From: Marinospirillum insulare DSM 21763 | GTDB taxonomy: Bacteria > Pseudomonadota > Gammaproteobacteria > Pseudomonadales > Halomonadaceae | Assembly: GCF_000686905.1 (NCBI RefSeq) | Contig: NZ_JMLW01000008.1 | Coordinates: forward strand, 1-64,000 | Reading direction: 5' to 3' | Length of the DNA stretch: 64,000 bases | Shown here: piece after piece, positions 27,546-37,520 of the stretch | Layout of the letters: each line of letters opens with the position of its first letter | How positions within the stretch are numbered: position 1 is the stretch's first letter | The notes under the pieces: model-generated | The model's input: only the letters and a program-made list of their open reading frames with translations | Database searches by the model: none | Told to the model about the DNA's origin: nothing | Translations under genes and position numbers: made by a program

Positions 27546-29099
27546 ATGAGCTCTCAACGCCTAACTACCGCCCTAATTATTCTTGATGGTTATGGTGATA
27601 ATCCAGCCAGCGATAATAATGCAATTTTTCACGCCAAAACACCGGTTATGGACCGCCTTAGAGCAGAGTTACCTAGCAGCCAAATTCATACCGATGGTAT
27701 GCATGTTGGTTTGCCTGAAGGACAAATGGGTAACTCTGAGGTAGGGCATATGAACCTAGGTGCTGGGCGCATTGTTTACCAAGACTTTACTCGCGTTACT
27801 CAAGCGATAAAAGATGGCAGCTTCTTTTCTAACCCCACCTTAATAAAGGCGATTGACGCTGCTATTGCTAAAAATGGAGCAGTGCATTTAATGGGGCTTC
27901 TATCACCGGGTGGCGTACACAGCCATGAAGAGCACTTATTTGCTATGGCGGAAATGGCTGTTAAGCGTGGTGCTCAACAGGTTTTTCTACACGCATTTTT
28001 AGATGGTCGTGACACCCCACCACGCAGTGCTAAAGCATCAATTGAAGCTGCAGATCGTAAATTTAAAGAATTAGGTGTCGGTAGAGTTGCAAGCTTAATT
28101 GGCCGCTACTATGCAATGGACAGAGATAACCGCTGGGATAGGGTAGAAGAAGCTTACAACCTGCTTACCTTAGGTCAGGCAGACTTTAATGCTGAGTCTG
28201 CCCTAGCTGGCTTAGAAGCAGCCTATAGTCGTGATGAAAACGATGAGTTCGTTAAAGCTACCTCAGTAGGCCTGCCTTGCCAGATAGAAGATGGTGATGC
28301 CGTTATTTTTATGAATTTCCGTGCTGACCGTGCTAGAGAAATTACTCGTGCCTTTATAGAGCCTAACTTTAAGGGTTTTGCTCGCCGAGCTTGGCCTCGT
28401 TTAAGCAGCTTTACTATGCTGACCCAGTACGCAGAAGACCTAGACGCACCTGCTGCTTTTCCACCTGCAAACCTAACCAACACCCTGGGTGAATACTTAG
28501 CTAGCTTAGGTAAAACCCAGTTGCGTATTGCTGAAACTGAAAAATATGCGCATGTAACTTTCTTCTTTTCTGGCGGTAGAGAAGAACCTTTTGCTGGAGA
28601 AACGCGTGTATTGGTTCCTTCTCCTCAGGTTGCTACCTACGATTTACAGCCCGAAATGAGTGCCCTAGAAGTAACCGATAAACTGGTAACAGCCATTCAT
28701 TCAGGAGAGTACGACGCCATTATTTGTAACTATGCTAATGGTGACATGGTTGGCCATACGGGTGACTTTAATGCCACGGTTAAAGCCATAGAAACCCTAG
28801 ATGCTTGTATTGGTCGGGTGGTTGAGGCACTTGAGACAGTTAATGGTCAAGCCTTTATAACTGCAGACCATGGTAACGCTGAGCAAATGCTTGATGAAAC
28901 CACTGGACAAGCACAAACATCGCATACCACCTTTCCTGTACCACTTATTTATGTGCCACCTAAAAACCGTAAAGCTCACCTTTTAGAAGGTGGTTCTTTA
29001 TCTGATTTAGCTCCAAGTCTACTTAAAGTCATGGGATTAGAGCAGCCAGAAGAAATGACTGGTCGTGCGCTAGTTGAATTTGATAATTCGGAAGGTTAA
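27546..29099 (+). CDS. gpmI: 2,3-bisphosphoglycerate-independent phosphoglycerate mutase
   Basis: Interconverts 3- and 2-phosphoglycerate in glycolysis, with two Mn ions and a catalytic serine. The protein has 517 residues. The alkaline-phosphatase-type motifs are [26 protein letters not shown] (Ser nucleophile, about residue 62), [40 protein letters not shown] and [10 protein letters not shown]. It leads gpmI-envC-ctpA, the gene order of E. coli and Pseudomonas, divergent from yibN. Confidence 0.97.
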   Translation: MSSQRLTTALIILDGYGDNPASDNNAIFHAKTPVMDRLRAELPSSQIHTDGMHVGLPEGQMGNSEVGHMNLGAGRIVYQDFTRVTQAIKDGSFFSNPTLIKAIDAAIAKNGAVHLMGLLSPGGVHSHEEHLFAMAEMAVKRGAQQVFLHAFLDGRDTPPRSAKASIEAADRKFKELGVGRVASLIGRYYAMDRDNRWDRVEEAYNLLTLGQADFNAESALAGLEAAYSRDENDEFVKATSVGLPCQIEDGDAVIFMNFRADRAREITRAFIEPNFKGFARRAWPRLSSFTMLTQYAEDLDAPAAFPPANLTNTLGEYLASLGKTQLRIAETEKYAHVTFFFSGGREEPFAGETRVLVPSPQVATYDLQPEMSALEVTDKLVTAIHSGEYDAIICNYANGDMVGHTGDFNATVKAIETLDACIGRVVEALETVNGQAFITADHGNAEQMLDETTGQAQTSHTTFPVPLIYVPPKNRKAHLLEGGSLSDLAPSLLKVMGLEQPEEMTGRALVEFDNSEG

Positions 29100-29131
29100 T
29101 TGATGCAACCAGCAGAGAACAAGGATTAGTT

Positions 29132-30289
29132 ATGCGTTGTCTTGTTTTGGTCTTTACCTTATTAGTAAGCCTGCTGGTTGGTAGTACACCCTTGCTTGCT
29201 AACGCCTCATCCCAAGATGAGGTAAGCGAAAAACAACTGAAAGCCCTACGCCAAGACATTAGCAAGCTGCAAGGCTGGTTAAAAGAAGCGCGTGGGGAGC
29301 ATTCTCAGTTAGAAAACCGCTTACGTGAAACTGAAGTGCAAATTGGGCAGCTAGTAACTCGTATTGCTGACAATAGTCGTGAGGCATCTGAGCTAGAGCA
29401 AAGGTTGACTCGCTTACGCAGTGAACAACGTGGACTGCAATCACAGTTAGACCAACAAGCTGGTTATTTACGCGAACAAATACGCTCTGCCTACGCTATG
29501 GGCAGACAAGAGTATTTAAAAGTTTTGCTTAATCAGCAAGAGCCAGACAGAGTGGCAAGGCTGCTAAGGTATTACGACTATATTAATAAAAAAAGAACCG
29601 AACAAATTGAAGAATATTTAGGTACTGCTCGCCAGCTCAACGTTGTTCAGTCTGAGATAATTACACGCGGCAAAACGCTTGAAGAGGTTAGGCGCAGCCT
29701 ACAGTCTAGGCGTAATGAACTCTTAGCTGAGCAAAAGAAACGTCAAATAGTTGTTAAACAACTGAGCCAAGAAATTGCTGGCAAAGGTAATGAGTTAAAA
29801 ACGCTTTTAGCTGACCAAAAACGCTTAGAGCAGTTACTAGAGGCTGTTACTGAAGCCATAGTTCGCTTACCTCCACCTAGAGATGCAAGTCCTTTCCCAC
29901 AAATGCGAGGCAAATTGCCTTGGCCCATTAAAGGGCGGGTACTGAGTGCCTATGGTAGTAAGCAATACAATAACCGTTTAACCAGTCATGGATTATTAAT
30001 TCAAGCACGCGAAGGGGATGCAGTACGTTCTATTCATGGTGGTAGGGTTGTATTTGCTGACTGGTTAAGAGGTTTTGGTTTTATGTTAATCATCGACCAT
30101 GGTGATGGCTATATGAGCCTTTATGGCTATAACCAAACCTTAACTAAGCAGCCTGGTGATTGGGTACATGGTGGCGAAGTTATTGCTACCGCTGGCTCTA
30201 CAGGTGGCCAACAGAATAATGGCCTTTACTTTGAGATAAGAAGTGGTGGGCAGCCTCTTGATCCCATTAGCTGGATAGCTAGACGTTAA
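29132..30289 (+). CDS. envC: Murein hydrolase activator EnvC
   Basis: A 385-residue periplasmic protein that activates amidases AmiA/AmiB at the division septum. A signal peptide ends near residue 25 (LLANA). A long coiled coil (about 27-245) follows, then a LytM/M23 domain (about 265-385). The M23 zinc ligands are lost: the usual HxGxD segment reads SHGLLIQ and the HxH motif reads GLYFEI, which is normal for EnvC, since it regulates rather than cuts. It follows gpmI by 32 bases and precedes ctpA by 28. Confidence 0.94.
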   Translation: MRCLVLVFTLLVSLLVGSTPLLANASSQDEVSEKQLKALRQDISKLQGWLKEARGEHSQLENRLRETEVQIGQLVTRIADNSREASELEQRLTRLRSEQRGLQSQLDQQAGYLREQIRSAYAMGRQEYLKVLLNQQEPDRVARLLRYYDYINKKRTEQIEEYLGTARQLNVVQSEIITRGKTLEEVRRSLQSRRNELLAEQKKRQIVVKQLSQEIAGKGNELKTLLADQKRLEQLLEAVTEAIVRLPPPRDASPFPQMRGKLPWPIKGRVLSAYGSKQYNNRLTSHGLLIQAREGDAVRSIHGGRVVFADWLRGFGFMLIIDHGDGYMSLYGYNQTLTKQPGDWVHGGEVIATAGSTGGQQNNGLYFEIRSGGQPLDPISWIARR

Positions 30290-30317
30290 TTTTAACTTTT
30301 CTACAGCAGGTATTTTT

Positions 30318-31649
30318 ATGTATTGCTTTGCACTTAACCACAAAACACCCACACCTGCTTTATTAAAGCTTGGCATAACTTTGCTTTTTAGCTTGTCACT
30401 CATAGCGCCAGCCGCTCTTGCTGATACCCATTCAAATTTAGACTACCCTCTTGATCCAGAGTATGACCTACCTCTAGATGAGCTACGTAGTTTTGCAGAG
30501 GTTTATGAACGAATTAAACAAGCCTATGTTCACGATGTAGAAGACAGAGAACTACTAGAGAATGCAATTAAAGGCATGCTGTCAGGCTTAGACCCCCACT
30601 CTGCTTACCTAGAGCCTGAAGCTTTCCGTGACCTGCGTGAATCTACTCAAGGTGAATTTGGCGGTTTAGGCATAGAAATAGGCATAGAAGAAGGCTACAT
30701 AAAAGTTATTAGTCCGATTGATGACACGCCTGCTTCACGTGCTGGTTTACTACCCCACGATCTTATTATTCGTATTAACGATACACCTACACGCGATATG
30801 TCAGTCGACAAAGCTATGGAGCTAATGCGTGGTGAGCCTGGTAGTAGCATAAAACTAACCATTCAACGTGAAACGCTTAATCAACCCCTTAAGGTTGAGT
30901 TGGAGCGTGGGTTAATTCGTATTACAAGTGTAAAAGAAAAAATGTTAGAGCCTGGCTTTGGCTACTTAAGAATTAGTCAGTTTCAAAACCGTAGTGGTGA
31001 AGAAGTACAAAAAGGATTAGAGCGGCTTGCTAAAGAAAATGAAGGGCCCTTAGAAGGTTTGATTTTAGATTTACGCAATAACCCGGGCGGTGTGCTGCAA
31101 GCTGCCGCTGATGTAGTTGATGTGTTTTTAGACAGTGGCTTAATTGTTTATACCCATGGACGTTTACCCGACACGCAAATGCGTTTTGAAGCCAACCCTG
31201 GAGACAGCTTAGATGGAGTGCCGCTAGTTGTTCTAATTAACGGTGGTTCGGCATCTGCTTCAGAAATAGTAGCTGGGGCACTGCAAGATCATCAACGTGC
31301 TTTAATCATGGGTACTGCTAGCTTTGGTAAAGGATCAGTACAAACAGTGCTGCCACTCAATAATGATAGAGCACTAAAAATGACCACTGCGCTTTACTAC
31401 ACACCTAGTGGCCGCTCTATACAGGCAGAGGGTATCCAGCCAGATATAGAAGTTGTTAATGCTCGTATAACACCTTTAGAAACACAGCGAACCACCAAAG
31501 AAGCTGACTTAGATGGCCATATCAACAATGACTCTAAACCATCTAATAACAAGAAAATTACAGCTCGCTTAGATACAGCGGAAGACTACCCGCTAAACGA
31601 AGCTTTGAATCTTTTAAGAGGCTTAGTAATTTTTAAAAGCCGACACTAG
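30318..31649 (+). CDS. ctpA: S41-family carboxy-terminal processing peptidase
   Basis: A 443-residue exported serine protease. The signal or anchor segment spans about residues 16-35 (LLFSLSLIAPAALA). A PDZ domain (about 108-185, LGIEIGIEEGYIKVISPIDDTPASRAGL) precedes the S41 catalytic domain with DLRNNPGG, the nucleophile in GGSASASEI (S313) and the general base Lys in FGKGSVQ (K338). Such proteases control cell-wall hydrolases; its location after envC suggests the same theme. The C-terminal 60 residues are polar and variable. Confidence 0.93.
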   Translation: MYCFALNHKTPTPALLKLGITLLFSLSLIAPAALADTHSNLDYPLDPEYDLPLDELRSFAEVYERIKQAYVHDVEDRELLENAIKGMLSGLDPHSAYLEPEAFRDLRESTQGEFGGLGIEIGIEEGYIKVISPIDDTPASRAGLLPHDLIIRINDTPTRDMSVDKAMELMRGEPGSSIKLTIQRETLNQPLKVELERGLIRITSVKEKMLEPGFGYLRISQFQNRSGEEVQKGLERLAKENEGPLEGLILDLRNNPGGVLQAAADVVDVFLDSGLIVYTHGRLPDTQMRFEANPGDSLDGVPLVVLINGGSASASEIVAGALQDHQRALIMGTASFGKGSVQTVLPLNNDRALKMTTALYYTPSGRSIQAEGIQPDIEVVNARITPLETQRTTKEADLDGHINNDSKPSNNKKITARLDTAEDYPLNEALNLLRGLVIFKSRH

Positions 31650-31666
31650 CTTTTGTTTTAGTTTAT

Positions 31667-32896
31667 TTATTTAACCAAGGGCCGCAAGCCTAGAGCCTGA
31701 GCAATTAACTGACGCTTTACCCAAGGGTTAGAGTTCACTAGCTTCATACCTAGGTTACGTAGTAAAAGCACTGGTAGTTTTTGCGTTGCAAACAGTCGTT
31801 TAAAGCTTTCCATTAGCGCCATCATGGCTAGGTTATCTGGCTTGCGTAGCCGCTGGTAATTATTAAGAACCACTAGGCTACCTAAGGGCTTAGCATCTAA
31901 GGCGGCCTGTTTTATTACCTGCGTTAAGGTGGCTACATCTGCAAAACCTAAGTTAATACCCTGCCCAGCTAGGGGGTGAATGGTGTGTGCAGCATCTGCA
32001 ACTAATGCTAAACCCGGTTTTACATAGTCAGTTGCATGACGCTGGTGCAAGGGTACAGCCTGACGCCCCTGACTAAGCTCAACCCTACCTAAACGCCCCT
32101 CAAAAGCCTGGGTTAACTGCTGGTTAAATGCCTTTTCATCTAAACTCAATAACTCAGCAGCTTCTTCTGGGTGAGTAGACCAAACAATTGAGCACCAGTG
32201 GTTATCACCCTCTAAATTCAAAGGTAAAAAAGCTAAAATGCCTTTATCACTAAAGTTTTGCCAAGCTGTGTTTTGGTGGGACTTTTCCATGCGCACACTG
32301 GTAACTAGTGCATGCTGACCATAGTTCCACTCACGGGTTTTAAATTCACCTAGTTGGCGTACTTTTGAATTAGCACCATCTGCACCCACAATTAATGCTG
32401 CCTCTAAGCAGGTACCATCACTTAAAACTAAACTTCGCCTACCTTGAGAGTTCAATGGCTCACTTAAACTGCTTGCCTCGCTTCCCTTATACCAGTCTAA
32501 GCTAGGCTGATCAGCGACCGCTTCTAATAGCCCTAGCTGAGTAACCGCATTCTCAACTAAATATCCTAGGTGGGTAACGCCTGCTTCTGCTGCATCAAAT
32601 GCAACTTCTGCTGTTCCTTCAGCATCCCAAACATGCATACCCTGATAAGGATTCACCCTTAGCTTTTGCATAGCTTGCCAAGCGCCTAGCTCATCTAAAA
32701 GCTGGTGACTGGTTTCAGATAGGGCACTTACCCGAGTGTTAAAGCTTGTTGCTTGCCAGCTTGGGGGCTCTTCTGCAAGTTCAACAATCGCAAGCTTCAA
32801 ACCTGTGTTTGCTAGGCCTGCAGCTAAGGCTAGGCCTGCCATACCGCCACCAACAATAACCACATCATAGTTTTTAGTTACTTTAGGTTGCTGCAT
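31667..32896 (-). CDS. ubiI: UbiH/UbiF/VisC-family FAD monooxygenase, probably UbiI
   Basis: A 409-residue flavin hydroxylase of ubiquinone synthesis. The dinucleotide-binding GGGMAGLALAAGLA (about residues 16-29), LIVGADGANSKVRQ (DG motif) and the second FAD motif VADAAHTIHPLAGQGINLGFADV are complete. Being directly downstream of ubiH in the ygfB-pepP-ubiH-visC order points to UbiI (C5 hydroxylase), but the sequence alone does not exclude UbiF-like or broader specificity. It starts one base after the ubiH stop. Confidence 0.83.
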   Translation of the reverse strand: MQQPKVTKNYDVVIVGGGMAGLALAAGLANTGLKLAIVELAEEPPSWQATSFNTRVSALSETSHQLLDELGAWQAMQKLRVNPYQGMHVWDAEGTAEVAFDAAEAGVTHLGYLVENAVTQLGLLEAVADQPSLDWYKGSEASSLSEPLNSQGRRSLVLSDGTCLEAALIVGADGANSKVRQLGEFKTREWNYGQHALVTSVRMEKSHQNTAWQNFSDKGILAFLPLNLEGDNHWCSIVWSTHPEEAAELLSLDEKAFNQQLTQAFEGRLGRVELSQGRQAVPLHQRHATDYVKPGLALVADAAHTIHPLAGQGINLGFADVATLTQVIKQAALDAKPLGSLVVLNNYQRLRKPDNLAMMALMESFKRLFATQKLPVLLLRNLGMKLVNSNPWVKRQLIAQALGLRPLVK

Positions 32897-32897
32897 T

Positions 32898-34130
32898 TTA
32901 AACTCCCATGGCTTTAGCGGTTATCCAGCGCCTAAGCGGTGCAGTTAAGTTAAGCCCTATTAATCCAGCTGCACGCGCATGGCCGAGTAAAGGCGTATCA
33001 TTGGCAAAGAGTCCTATTAAGCCATGGCTAAAACCTATAACTCCCGCCTGATCCCCTAACCTTTCTGCTTGCCACTTTTCTAGCAAGGCTAATTCTCCTG
33101 GATGAAAGTCTTGGCCTTTATCTGCAGCTGTTTGTGCACCCTTAGCTAAAGCATCTGCAAGGGTTATAACGCCTCTTATAGCTAGGTTATAACCCTGACC
33201 TGCTACGGGGTGAAGGTAATGTGCTGTGTTACCCAGCAAAACTAAGTTTTGTCTTACTTGTTCTTTAGAGCGTACTTTTTTTAATGGGTAAGCAAAACGC
33301 TCACCTACTTTCTGAAAGCGGCCTGCTCTATTTCCAAAGCTCGTTTGGATGGCTTGTAAAAATTCCGCATCATCTAAAGCCCCATCTGTCACTGCTTGCT
33401 CATGGGTGCGCGTCCAAATAAGTGCCATATCTCTACCCGCTAGGGGTAGCAGCGCCATAGGACCATCAACTGCAAAGCGCTCGTAAGCCCAGCCTTGATG
33501 TGGTTTTGACATGCGCACATTGGCAATTAAGGCCGTTTGTTCATAGTCGTAAACATCATCAGCAATTCCTAGCTGTTGTTTAATACCTGAGCGCCCACCA
33601 TCAGCTAGTATGACCAAACGAGCTTTTAAACTTAATGGTTGATTATTTAGTTCGCCCTCTAAAAGCGCTTCTTCTGGGCCAGGAAACTTTAAGCTATTAA
33701 TGGTTGCAGGTGCTAACACCTGAGTATGCTTTGCTTGGCTTAAACCCTTCCATAAAACCTTACCTAACCAAACATTGGGTACTACATAACCTAGCGCATC
33801 AACCTGCTGTTCTGTGTTATGTAACTGGCTTGAGCCTAAAAAGCCTCGGTCAGTAATTTGAATATGCTCTATAGGGTTGGCTTGTTCTTTTAAATCATCC
33901 CATAGCCCTAGGCGTTGATAGATTAAGCGTGTTCCCCATGAAAGAGCTGTAGAGCGTGCATCAAAGCTAGGCTGCCAATTACTGCTAGCTGGCTCATCGG
34001 TTGGTGGCTGATTTTCAATCAGGCAAATTTTCCAGTTTAACTTTTCTGCTAAAGGTTCTAATGCTACCGCTAAACTGGCACCTACTAACCCACCACCTAT
34101 AATTGCTAGATCATACTCTTGTGGCTGCAT
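32898..34130 (-). CDS. ubiH: 2-octaprenyl-6-methoxyphenyl hydroxylase UbiH
   Basis: A 410-residue FAD monooxygenase of ubiquinone synthesis (C1 hydroxylation in E. coli). FAD motif GGGLVGASLAVAL (about residues 13-25), SFDARSTALSWGTRLIYQRLG, LVILADGGRSGIKQQLG and LLGNTAHYLHPVAGQGYNLAIRGV are present. The ATG at 34130 has AGGTGAG four bases upstream, better than a GTG at 34139. Its 5' end overlaps the end of pepP by 20 bases. Confidence 0.9.
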   Translation of the reverse strand: MQPQEYDLAIIGGGLVGASLAVALEPLAEKLNWKICLIENQPPTDEPASSNWQPSFDARSTALSWGTRLIYQRLGLWDDLKEQANPIEHIQITDRGFLGSSQLHNTEQQVDALGYVVPNVWLGKVLWKGLSQAKHTQVLAPATINSLKFPGPEEALLEGELNNQPLSLKARLVILADGGRSGIKQQLGIADDVYDYEQTALIANVRMSKPHQGWAYERFAVDGPMALLPLAGRDMALIWTRTHEQAVTDGALDDAEFLQAIQTSFGNRAGRFQKVGERFAYPLKKVRSKEQVRQNLVLLGNTAHYLHPVAGQGYNLAIRGVITLADALAKGAQTAADKGQDFHPGELALLEKWQAERLGDQAGVIGFSHGLIGLFANDTPLLGHARAAGLIGLNLTAPLRRWITAKAMGV

Positions 34131-35448
34131 AAGACTCACCTTTCATTAGGCCTTCTATGCCTTCTATAGTTTTTGGAACAGCAGCTGTTAACACCTCACA
34201 AGCTGTTTCGGTGACTAAAACATCATCTTCTATACGAATGCCTATACCTTGCCAAAGTGGATCTATACCTTGTTGATCAGGTGATATATACAAACCTGGT
34301 TCTATAGTAAACACCATACCAGGCTCTAAAAGCCTAGGTTTACCCTCTTGCCAGTACAAACCCACATCATGCACATCTAAACCTAACCAGTGGCTCGTAC
34401 CATGCATATAAAAATCTTTATAGGCTTCTGTTTTTATTAGCTGCTCAACATCACCTTTAAGCAGTTCTAATTCGACTAAACCGGTAACCAAACAATGAAC
34501 CGTTGCCTGATGTAATTCATCTAGGCTAACACCTGGTCGTGTTAAGCTAATAGCCAATTGGTTTGCTTTTAATACTAGGTTGTAGAGTTGCTTTTGCTGT
34601 AAAGAAAACACGCCACTCACAGGGAAGGTTCGAGTTATATCACCAGCATAACCTTGGTATTCTGCACCAGCATCTATCAATACTAGGTCACCTGCCTGCA
34701 TAACATCTTTGTTTTCTACATAGTGAAGGACACAGGCATTTTCTCCTGAACCAACAATACTGCCATAAGCAGGACCACTAGCAGCCTGCATTTTAAACTC
34801 ATGCTCTAACTCTGCTTCTAGTTGGTATTCGTACATGCCAGGACGACAAACTTGCATAGCTCGACAATGTGCTTCGGCTGAAATACGCGCTGCTTCCTTC
34901 ATTAACTCTATTTCTTCTGGTGCTTTAATGAGGCGCATTTCACTTAGCTGCTGGCTTAAATCAACAACTCGACTTGGTAAGTTAGCCTGCTTTTTAAACA
35001 TAGCTCTTGCCCGCTGGCGCCAAACCAAATAGCGTGAATAGAGGGCTTCATCTTCTATTGGCATCCAGACTTCACTGGCTTGATTTAACAACTTAGGTAG
35101 TTGGTCATCAATCTCTGCAAACGTAAAAGCTTGATCAAAACCTAGCTGGATAACTGCAGCATCTTGGCCGAGGCGTACACCTGTCCAAGTTTCCATTAAC
35201 TTGTCTTTGGGCTGACTAAATAGCAGTTGTTCACCCTGTGGATTACCTTTCATTAGCACTAAAAAAGCATCAGGTTCATTAAAACCTGTTAAGTACCAGA
35301 AATCGCTATCTTGGCGAAATGGGTGTTCAGTATCTCGACTTCTAGTAACCAGAGTTGCTGAGGGCACTAGCAGCAAAGCCTGGTTAGGCAAGCTATCCAT
35401 TAGTTTCTGACGACGATTAATAAAGGTTTCTACAGCAAGGTGTTTCAT
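34111..35448 (-). CDS. pepP: Xaa-Pro aminopeptidase
   Basis: A 445-residue metallopeptidase that removes an N-terminal residue next to proline. An N-terminal creatinase-like domain (HPFRQDSDFWYLTGFNEPDA) is followed by the pita-bread domain with the two-metal ligands: LIDAGAEYQGYAGDITRTFP (two Asp), HGTSHWLGLDVHD (His), FTIEPGLYI (Glu) and IRIEDDVLVT (Glu). Length and order are standard. It is between ygfB and ubiH, overlapping the latter. Confidence 0.97.
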   Translation of the reverse strand: MKHLAVETFINRRQKLMDSLPNQALLLVPSATLVTRSRDTEHPFRQDSDFWYLTGFNEPDAFLVLMKGNPQGEQLLFSQPKDKLMETWTGVRLGQDAAVIQLGFDQAFTFAEIDDQLPKLLNQASEVWMPIEDEALYSRYLVWRQRARAMFKKQANLPSRVVDLSQQLSEMRLIKAPEEIELMKEAARISAEAHCRAMQVCRPGMYEYQLEAELEHEFKMQAASGPAYGSIVGSGENACVLHYVENKDVMQAGDLVLIDAGAEYQGYAGDITRTFPVSGVFSLQQKQLYNLVLKANQLAISLTRPGVSLDELHQATVHCLVTGLVELELLKGDVEQLIKTEAYKDFYMHGTSHWLGLDVHDVGLYWQEGKPRLLEPGMVFTIEPGLYISPDQQGIDPLWQGIGIRIEDDVLVTETACEVLTAAVPKTIEGIEGLMKGESYAATRV

Positions 35449-35467
35449 TTTGGCTCCAGCTATAACT

Positions 35468-36064
35468 CTAGTGCAGATTTTTGGGATTTTTAGCTTTTTC
35501 TACTTGAGGCTGACCCGGATGTAATTCTGTATAGAGCAACATAATGACCATACGCACAAATTCAGCAATGGCAGTTAAGTCTTTTTCATTATCTTCATTA
35601 GGTGGTAAATTTTCTTTATCGAGGGCAACGAGTCTTTCTAAGTCCTCTAAGCCTTCTTGTGCTTCTTTTGAAAGCTTGCTTTCTTCTAGCTTGGCAGACT
35701 TGAGCGACTTTAAAAAACCTTGCGTCCATTTAATTAAACCTTCAAAACGCTCTTCTATTTCATACAATTCATCTGGAAGCAAAGGTTCAAAGCTCAACCC
35801 ACTAGCACTGAGTTCTTCTAATGTTTGGTCTAATAATTGCAATGCCAACTGTTTATCTTTGCCTTCTAGCTCGGTTGTTTCATTGCCTAATAGCTGTGCA
35901 AAAAGCACTAGCCAATGCTCGCGAGGAAAACGCTCCTGCCCACAAAGTTGCCCTGCTAAAACACCATGAAAAAGTGATGGCGATTGAAAACAACGATGAC
36001 GTAGGCATAAATCTGCTAGCTCATCAAAATCAACTCTGCCGACTTGAGCTTTTTCGGTTGACAT
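35468..36064 (-). CDS. ygfB: UPF0149 family protein YgfB
   Basis: A 198-residue protein of the UPF0149/YgfB family, with unknown biochemical function (regulatory effects are reported in Pseudomonas). DFDELADLCLRHRCFQSPSLFHGVLAGQLCG and the C-terminal LTAIAEFVRMVIMLLYTEL are the family pattern; it is acidic in the middle. ATG 36064 with AAGG 11 bases upstream is preferred over ATG 36073 and GTG 36076. It heads ygfB-pepP-ubiH-ubiI and is divergent from zapA. Confidence 0.9.
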   Translation of the reverse strand: MSTEKAQVGRVDFDELADLCLRHRCFQSPSLFHGVLAGQLCGQERFPREHWLVLFAQLLGNETTELEGKDKQLALQLLDQTLEELSASGLSFEPLLPDELYEIEERFEGLIKWTQGFLKSLKSAKLEESKLSKEAQEGLEDLERLVALDKENLPPNEDNEKDLTAIAEFVRMVIMLLYTELHPGQPQVEKAKNPKNLH

Positions 36065-36201
36065 AAAAATCATCACCTTTTCAAATAGTTAAAAGAATTT
36101 ACAAAAATAGCGTATAGTTACTTTTACTAGGACAATTGACCCGGTACAAAGGTCACATTATAGTATTTTATTGCTTAAATAAGGGCGCTGGAGCCAGATG
36201 T

Positions 36202-36519
36202 ATGAGCAGTGACAAGAATACCACTGAAATCACCCTGCTGGATCGTAAATACCTGATTGCTTGTGCAAAAGACGAGCAAGACAGTTTATTGCGTGCTGCC
36301 CATTACTTAAACAATAAAATGGCTGATATACGCCATGCTGGCAAGGTACTTAGTTTAGAGCGCTTAGCCATTATTGCCGCTCTCAATATTACCCATGAAT
36401 TTTTGAATTTAGATGATAACAACCTTAACAAGGATGCCAAGATTGTTCAGCTAAACCACAAGATGGATTCTGCGCTAGCAGAACTAGATACCCTTGTTGA
36501 GTCACGAAAACTCCCCTAA
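36202..36519 (+). CDS. zapA: Cell division protein ZapA
   Basis: A 105-residue protein that binds and bundles FtsZ at midcell. TTEITLLDRKYLIACAKDEQDSLLRAAHYLNNKMADIR is the N-terminal globular domain, and the C-terminal part is a coiled coil ending in MDSALAELDTLVE. The ATG at 36202, preceded by GGAGCC, was chosen since the family begins near here; the frame continues to 36136. Immediately downstream is the 6S RNA gene, as in E. coli. Confidence 0.94.
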   Translation: MSSDKNTTEITLLDRKYLIACAKDEQDSLLRAAHYLNNKMADIRHAGKVLSLERLAIIAALNITHEFLNLDDNNLNKDAKIVQLNHKMDSALAELDTLVESRKLP

Positions 36520-36540
36520 AGCTTTTGTTATTTGTTAGAC

Positions 36541-36728
36541 TGAGGGCAACCCTGGGGTGTTGGCCAGTTGTCCAAGTCCTCGAGCCTATGTTGTACCAAC
36601 TGGGAGTTTTCCTGACTTTACTCGTGCGCAGGTCCGCCTTGCAGCGGAAAGCCTTAGGTAAATCGGTTACTTCCACCTTGAACTTTAGGGTTCAAGGAAT
36701 ACGACAGCAGCGGCACCTTGGGGCCTAT
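36541..36728 (+). ncRNA. ssrS: 6S RNA
   Basis: 6S RNA mimics an open promoter and binds sigma-70 RNA polymerase in stationary phase. The location between zapA and fau is the conserved one. Sequence blocks shared with E. coli 6S are GAGCCUAUGUU near the 5' side (GAGCCGAUAUU), GGUCCG, AAGCCUUA, and CACCUUGAAC followed by GGGUUCAAGG and GCGGCA. The closing stem joins CCCTGGGGTG (36550-36559) with CACCTTGGGG (36714-36723), including G-U pairs. The exact ends are estimates, with an error of about 5-10 bases. Confidence 0.93.
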
Positions 36729-36756
36729 TACTAGGGACCCATTTAAAGACCCTAAT

Positions 36757-37377
36757 ATGCACACTACCTCTTCCTCCCATAATAACCGATCTTCTTTACG
36801 TCGCCTTTTAAGACAAAAACGCCGCCAACTTTCTAGTTATGAACAAAAGGTAGCTAGCTATAAGGCCTGTCAAAGAGTTAGCCAACAAGCCTGGTTTCTT
36901 AATGCATCCAACTTAGCTGTTTATATGGCTAGTGATGGTGAGTTGGATCCTCTTCCGCTTGCTCTTAAAGCACAAAAAATGGGTAAAAGAGTGTATTTGC
37001 CAGTACTCCACCCATTAAATAGCAATCACCTGTTATTTATTCGTTTTACCTCCAAAACCCCTTTGCATAAAAATCGTTTTGGTATTTTAGAACCCTGTTT
37101 GAAAGGTTATGGGTTAGAACGAATTAATAGCTGCAAGATACAAGCATTAGATTTGCTGCTGATGCCTTTGGTTGGCTTTGATCCACACGGCGGCAGGTTA
37201 GGAATGGGGGGTGGGTTTTACGACCGAACTTTAGCGGTGAAACCCAACCAGTTTAAACGACCTAAACTGATTGGCTTAGCACATGAGTGTCAGAAAGTTG
37301 ATCAGCTTTCTCTTGAAGCTTGGGATGTACCTTTAACAGGTATAGTTACCCCTGAAGAGTTTTATCTACCTCAGTAG
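36757..37377 (+). CDS. fau: 5-formyltetrahydrofolate cyclo-ligase
   Basis: Converts 5-formyl-THF to 5,10-methenyl-THF with ATP. The protein has 206 residues. SLRRLLRQKRRQLSSYEQ at the start, PLVGFDPHGGRLGMGGGFYDRTL (ATP/substrate loop) and LIGLAHECQKVDQLSLEAWDVPL are typical. The ATG at 36757 is about 30 bases after the 6S RNA; the RBS is weak. In E. coli the homologue (ygfA) is transcribed together with 6S RNA, and the same is likely here. Confidence 0.93.
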   Translation: MHTTSSSHNNRSSLRRLLRQKRRQLSSYEQKVASYKACQRVSQQAWFLNASNLAVYMASDGELDPLPLALKAQKMGKRVYLPVLHPLNSNHLLFIRFTSKTPLHKNRFGILEPCLKGYGLERINSCKIQALDLLLMPLVGFDPHGGRLGMGGGFYDRTLAVKPNQFKRPKLIGLAHECQKVDQLSLEAWDVPLTGIVTPEEFYLPQ

Positions 37378-37424
37378 ATTTTTAACGCTCTGCTTGATTG
37401 GGAAATAAGTAACTTAGCGCTTAA

Positions 37425-37520
37425 TTAGCTCAAAAAAAAGCTTTGCGCATAACCGGTTACTAACAAGCCCAGAAGAAAAACTACGGCTAGCACTAGCATT
37501 AAATCAGGTTTCTTTTTCAT
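37425..37520 (-). CDS. Small single-pass membrane protein, 31 residues
   Basis: A short open frame in the space between fau and ilvA. It starts MKKKPDLMLVLAVVFLLGLL and ends VTGYAQSFFLS, giving a positively charged start and one hydrophobic segment of about 17 residues, with the positive-inside pattern. I recall similar tiny proteins (M-K-[KR]-x-x-D-L near the start, then a membrane helix and [ST]GYAQ) in Pseudomonas and marine gammaproteobacteria, which supports a real gene, but this is from memory. The RBS is weak (GGA 12-13 bases upstream). Function unknown. Confidence 0.6.
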   Translation of the reverse strand: MKKKPDLMLVLAVVFLLGLLVTGYAQSFFLS

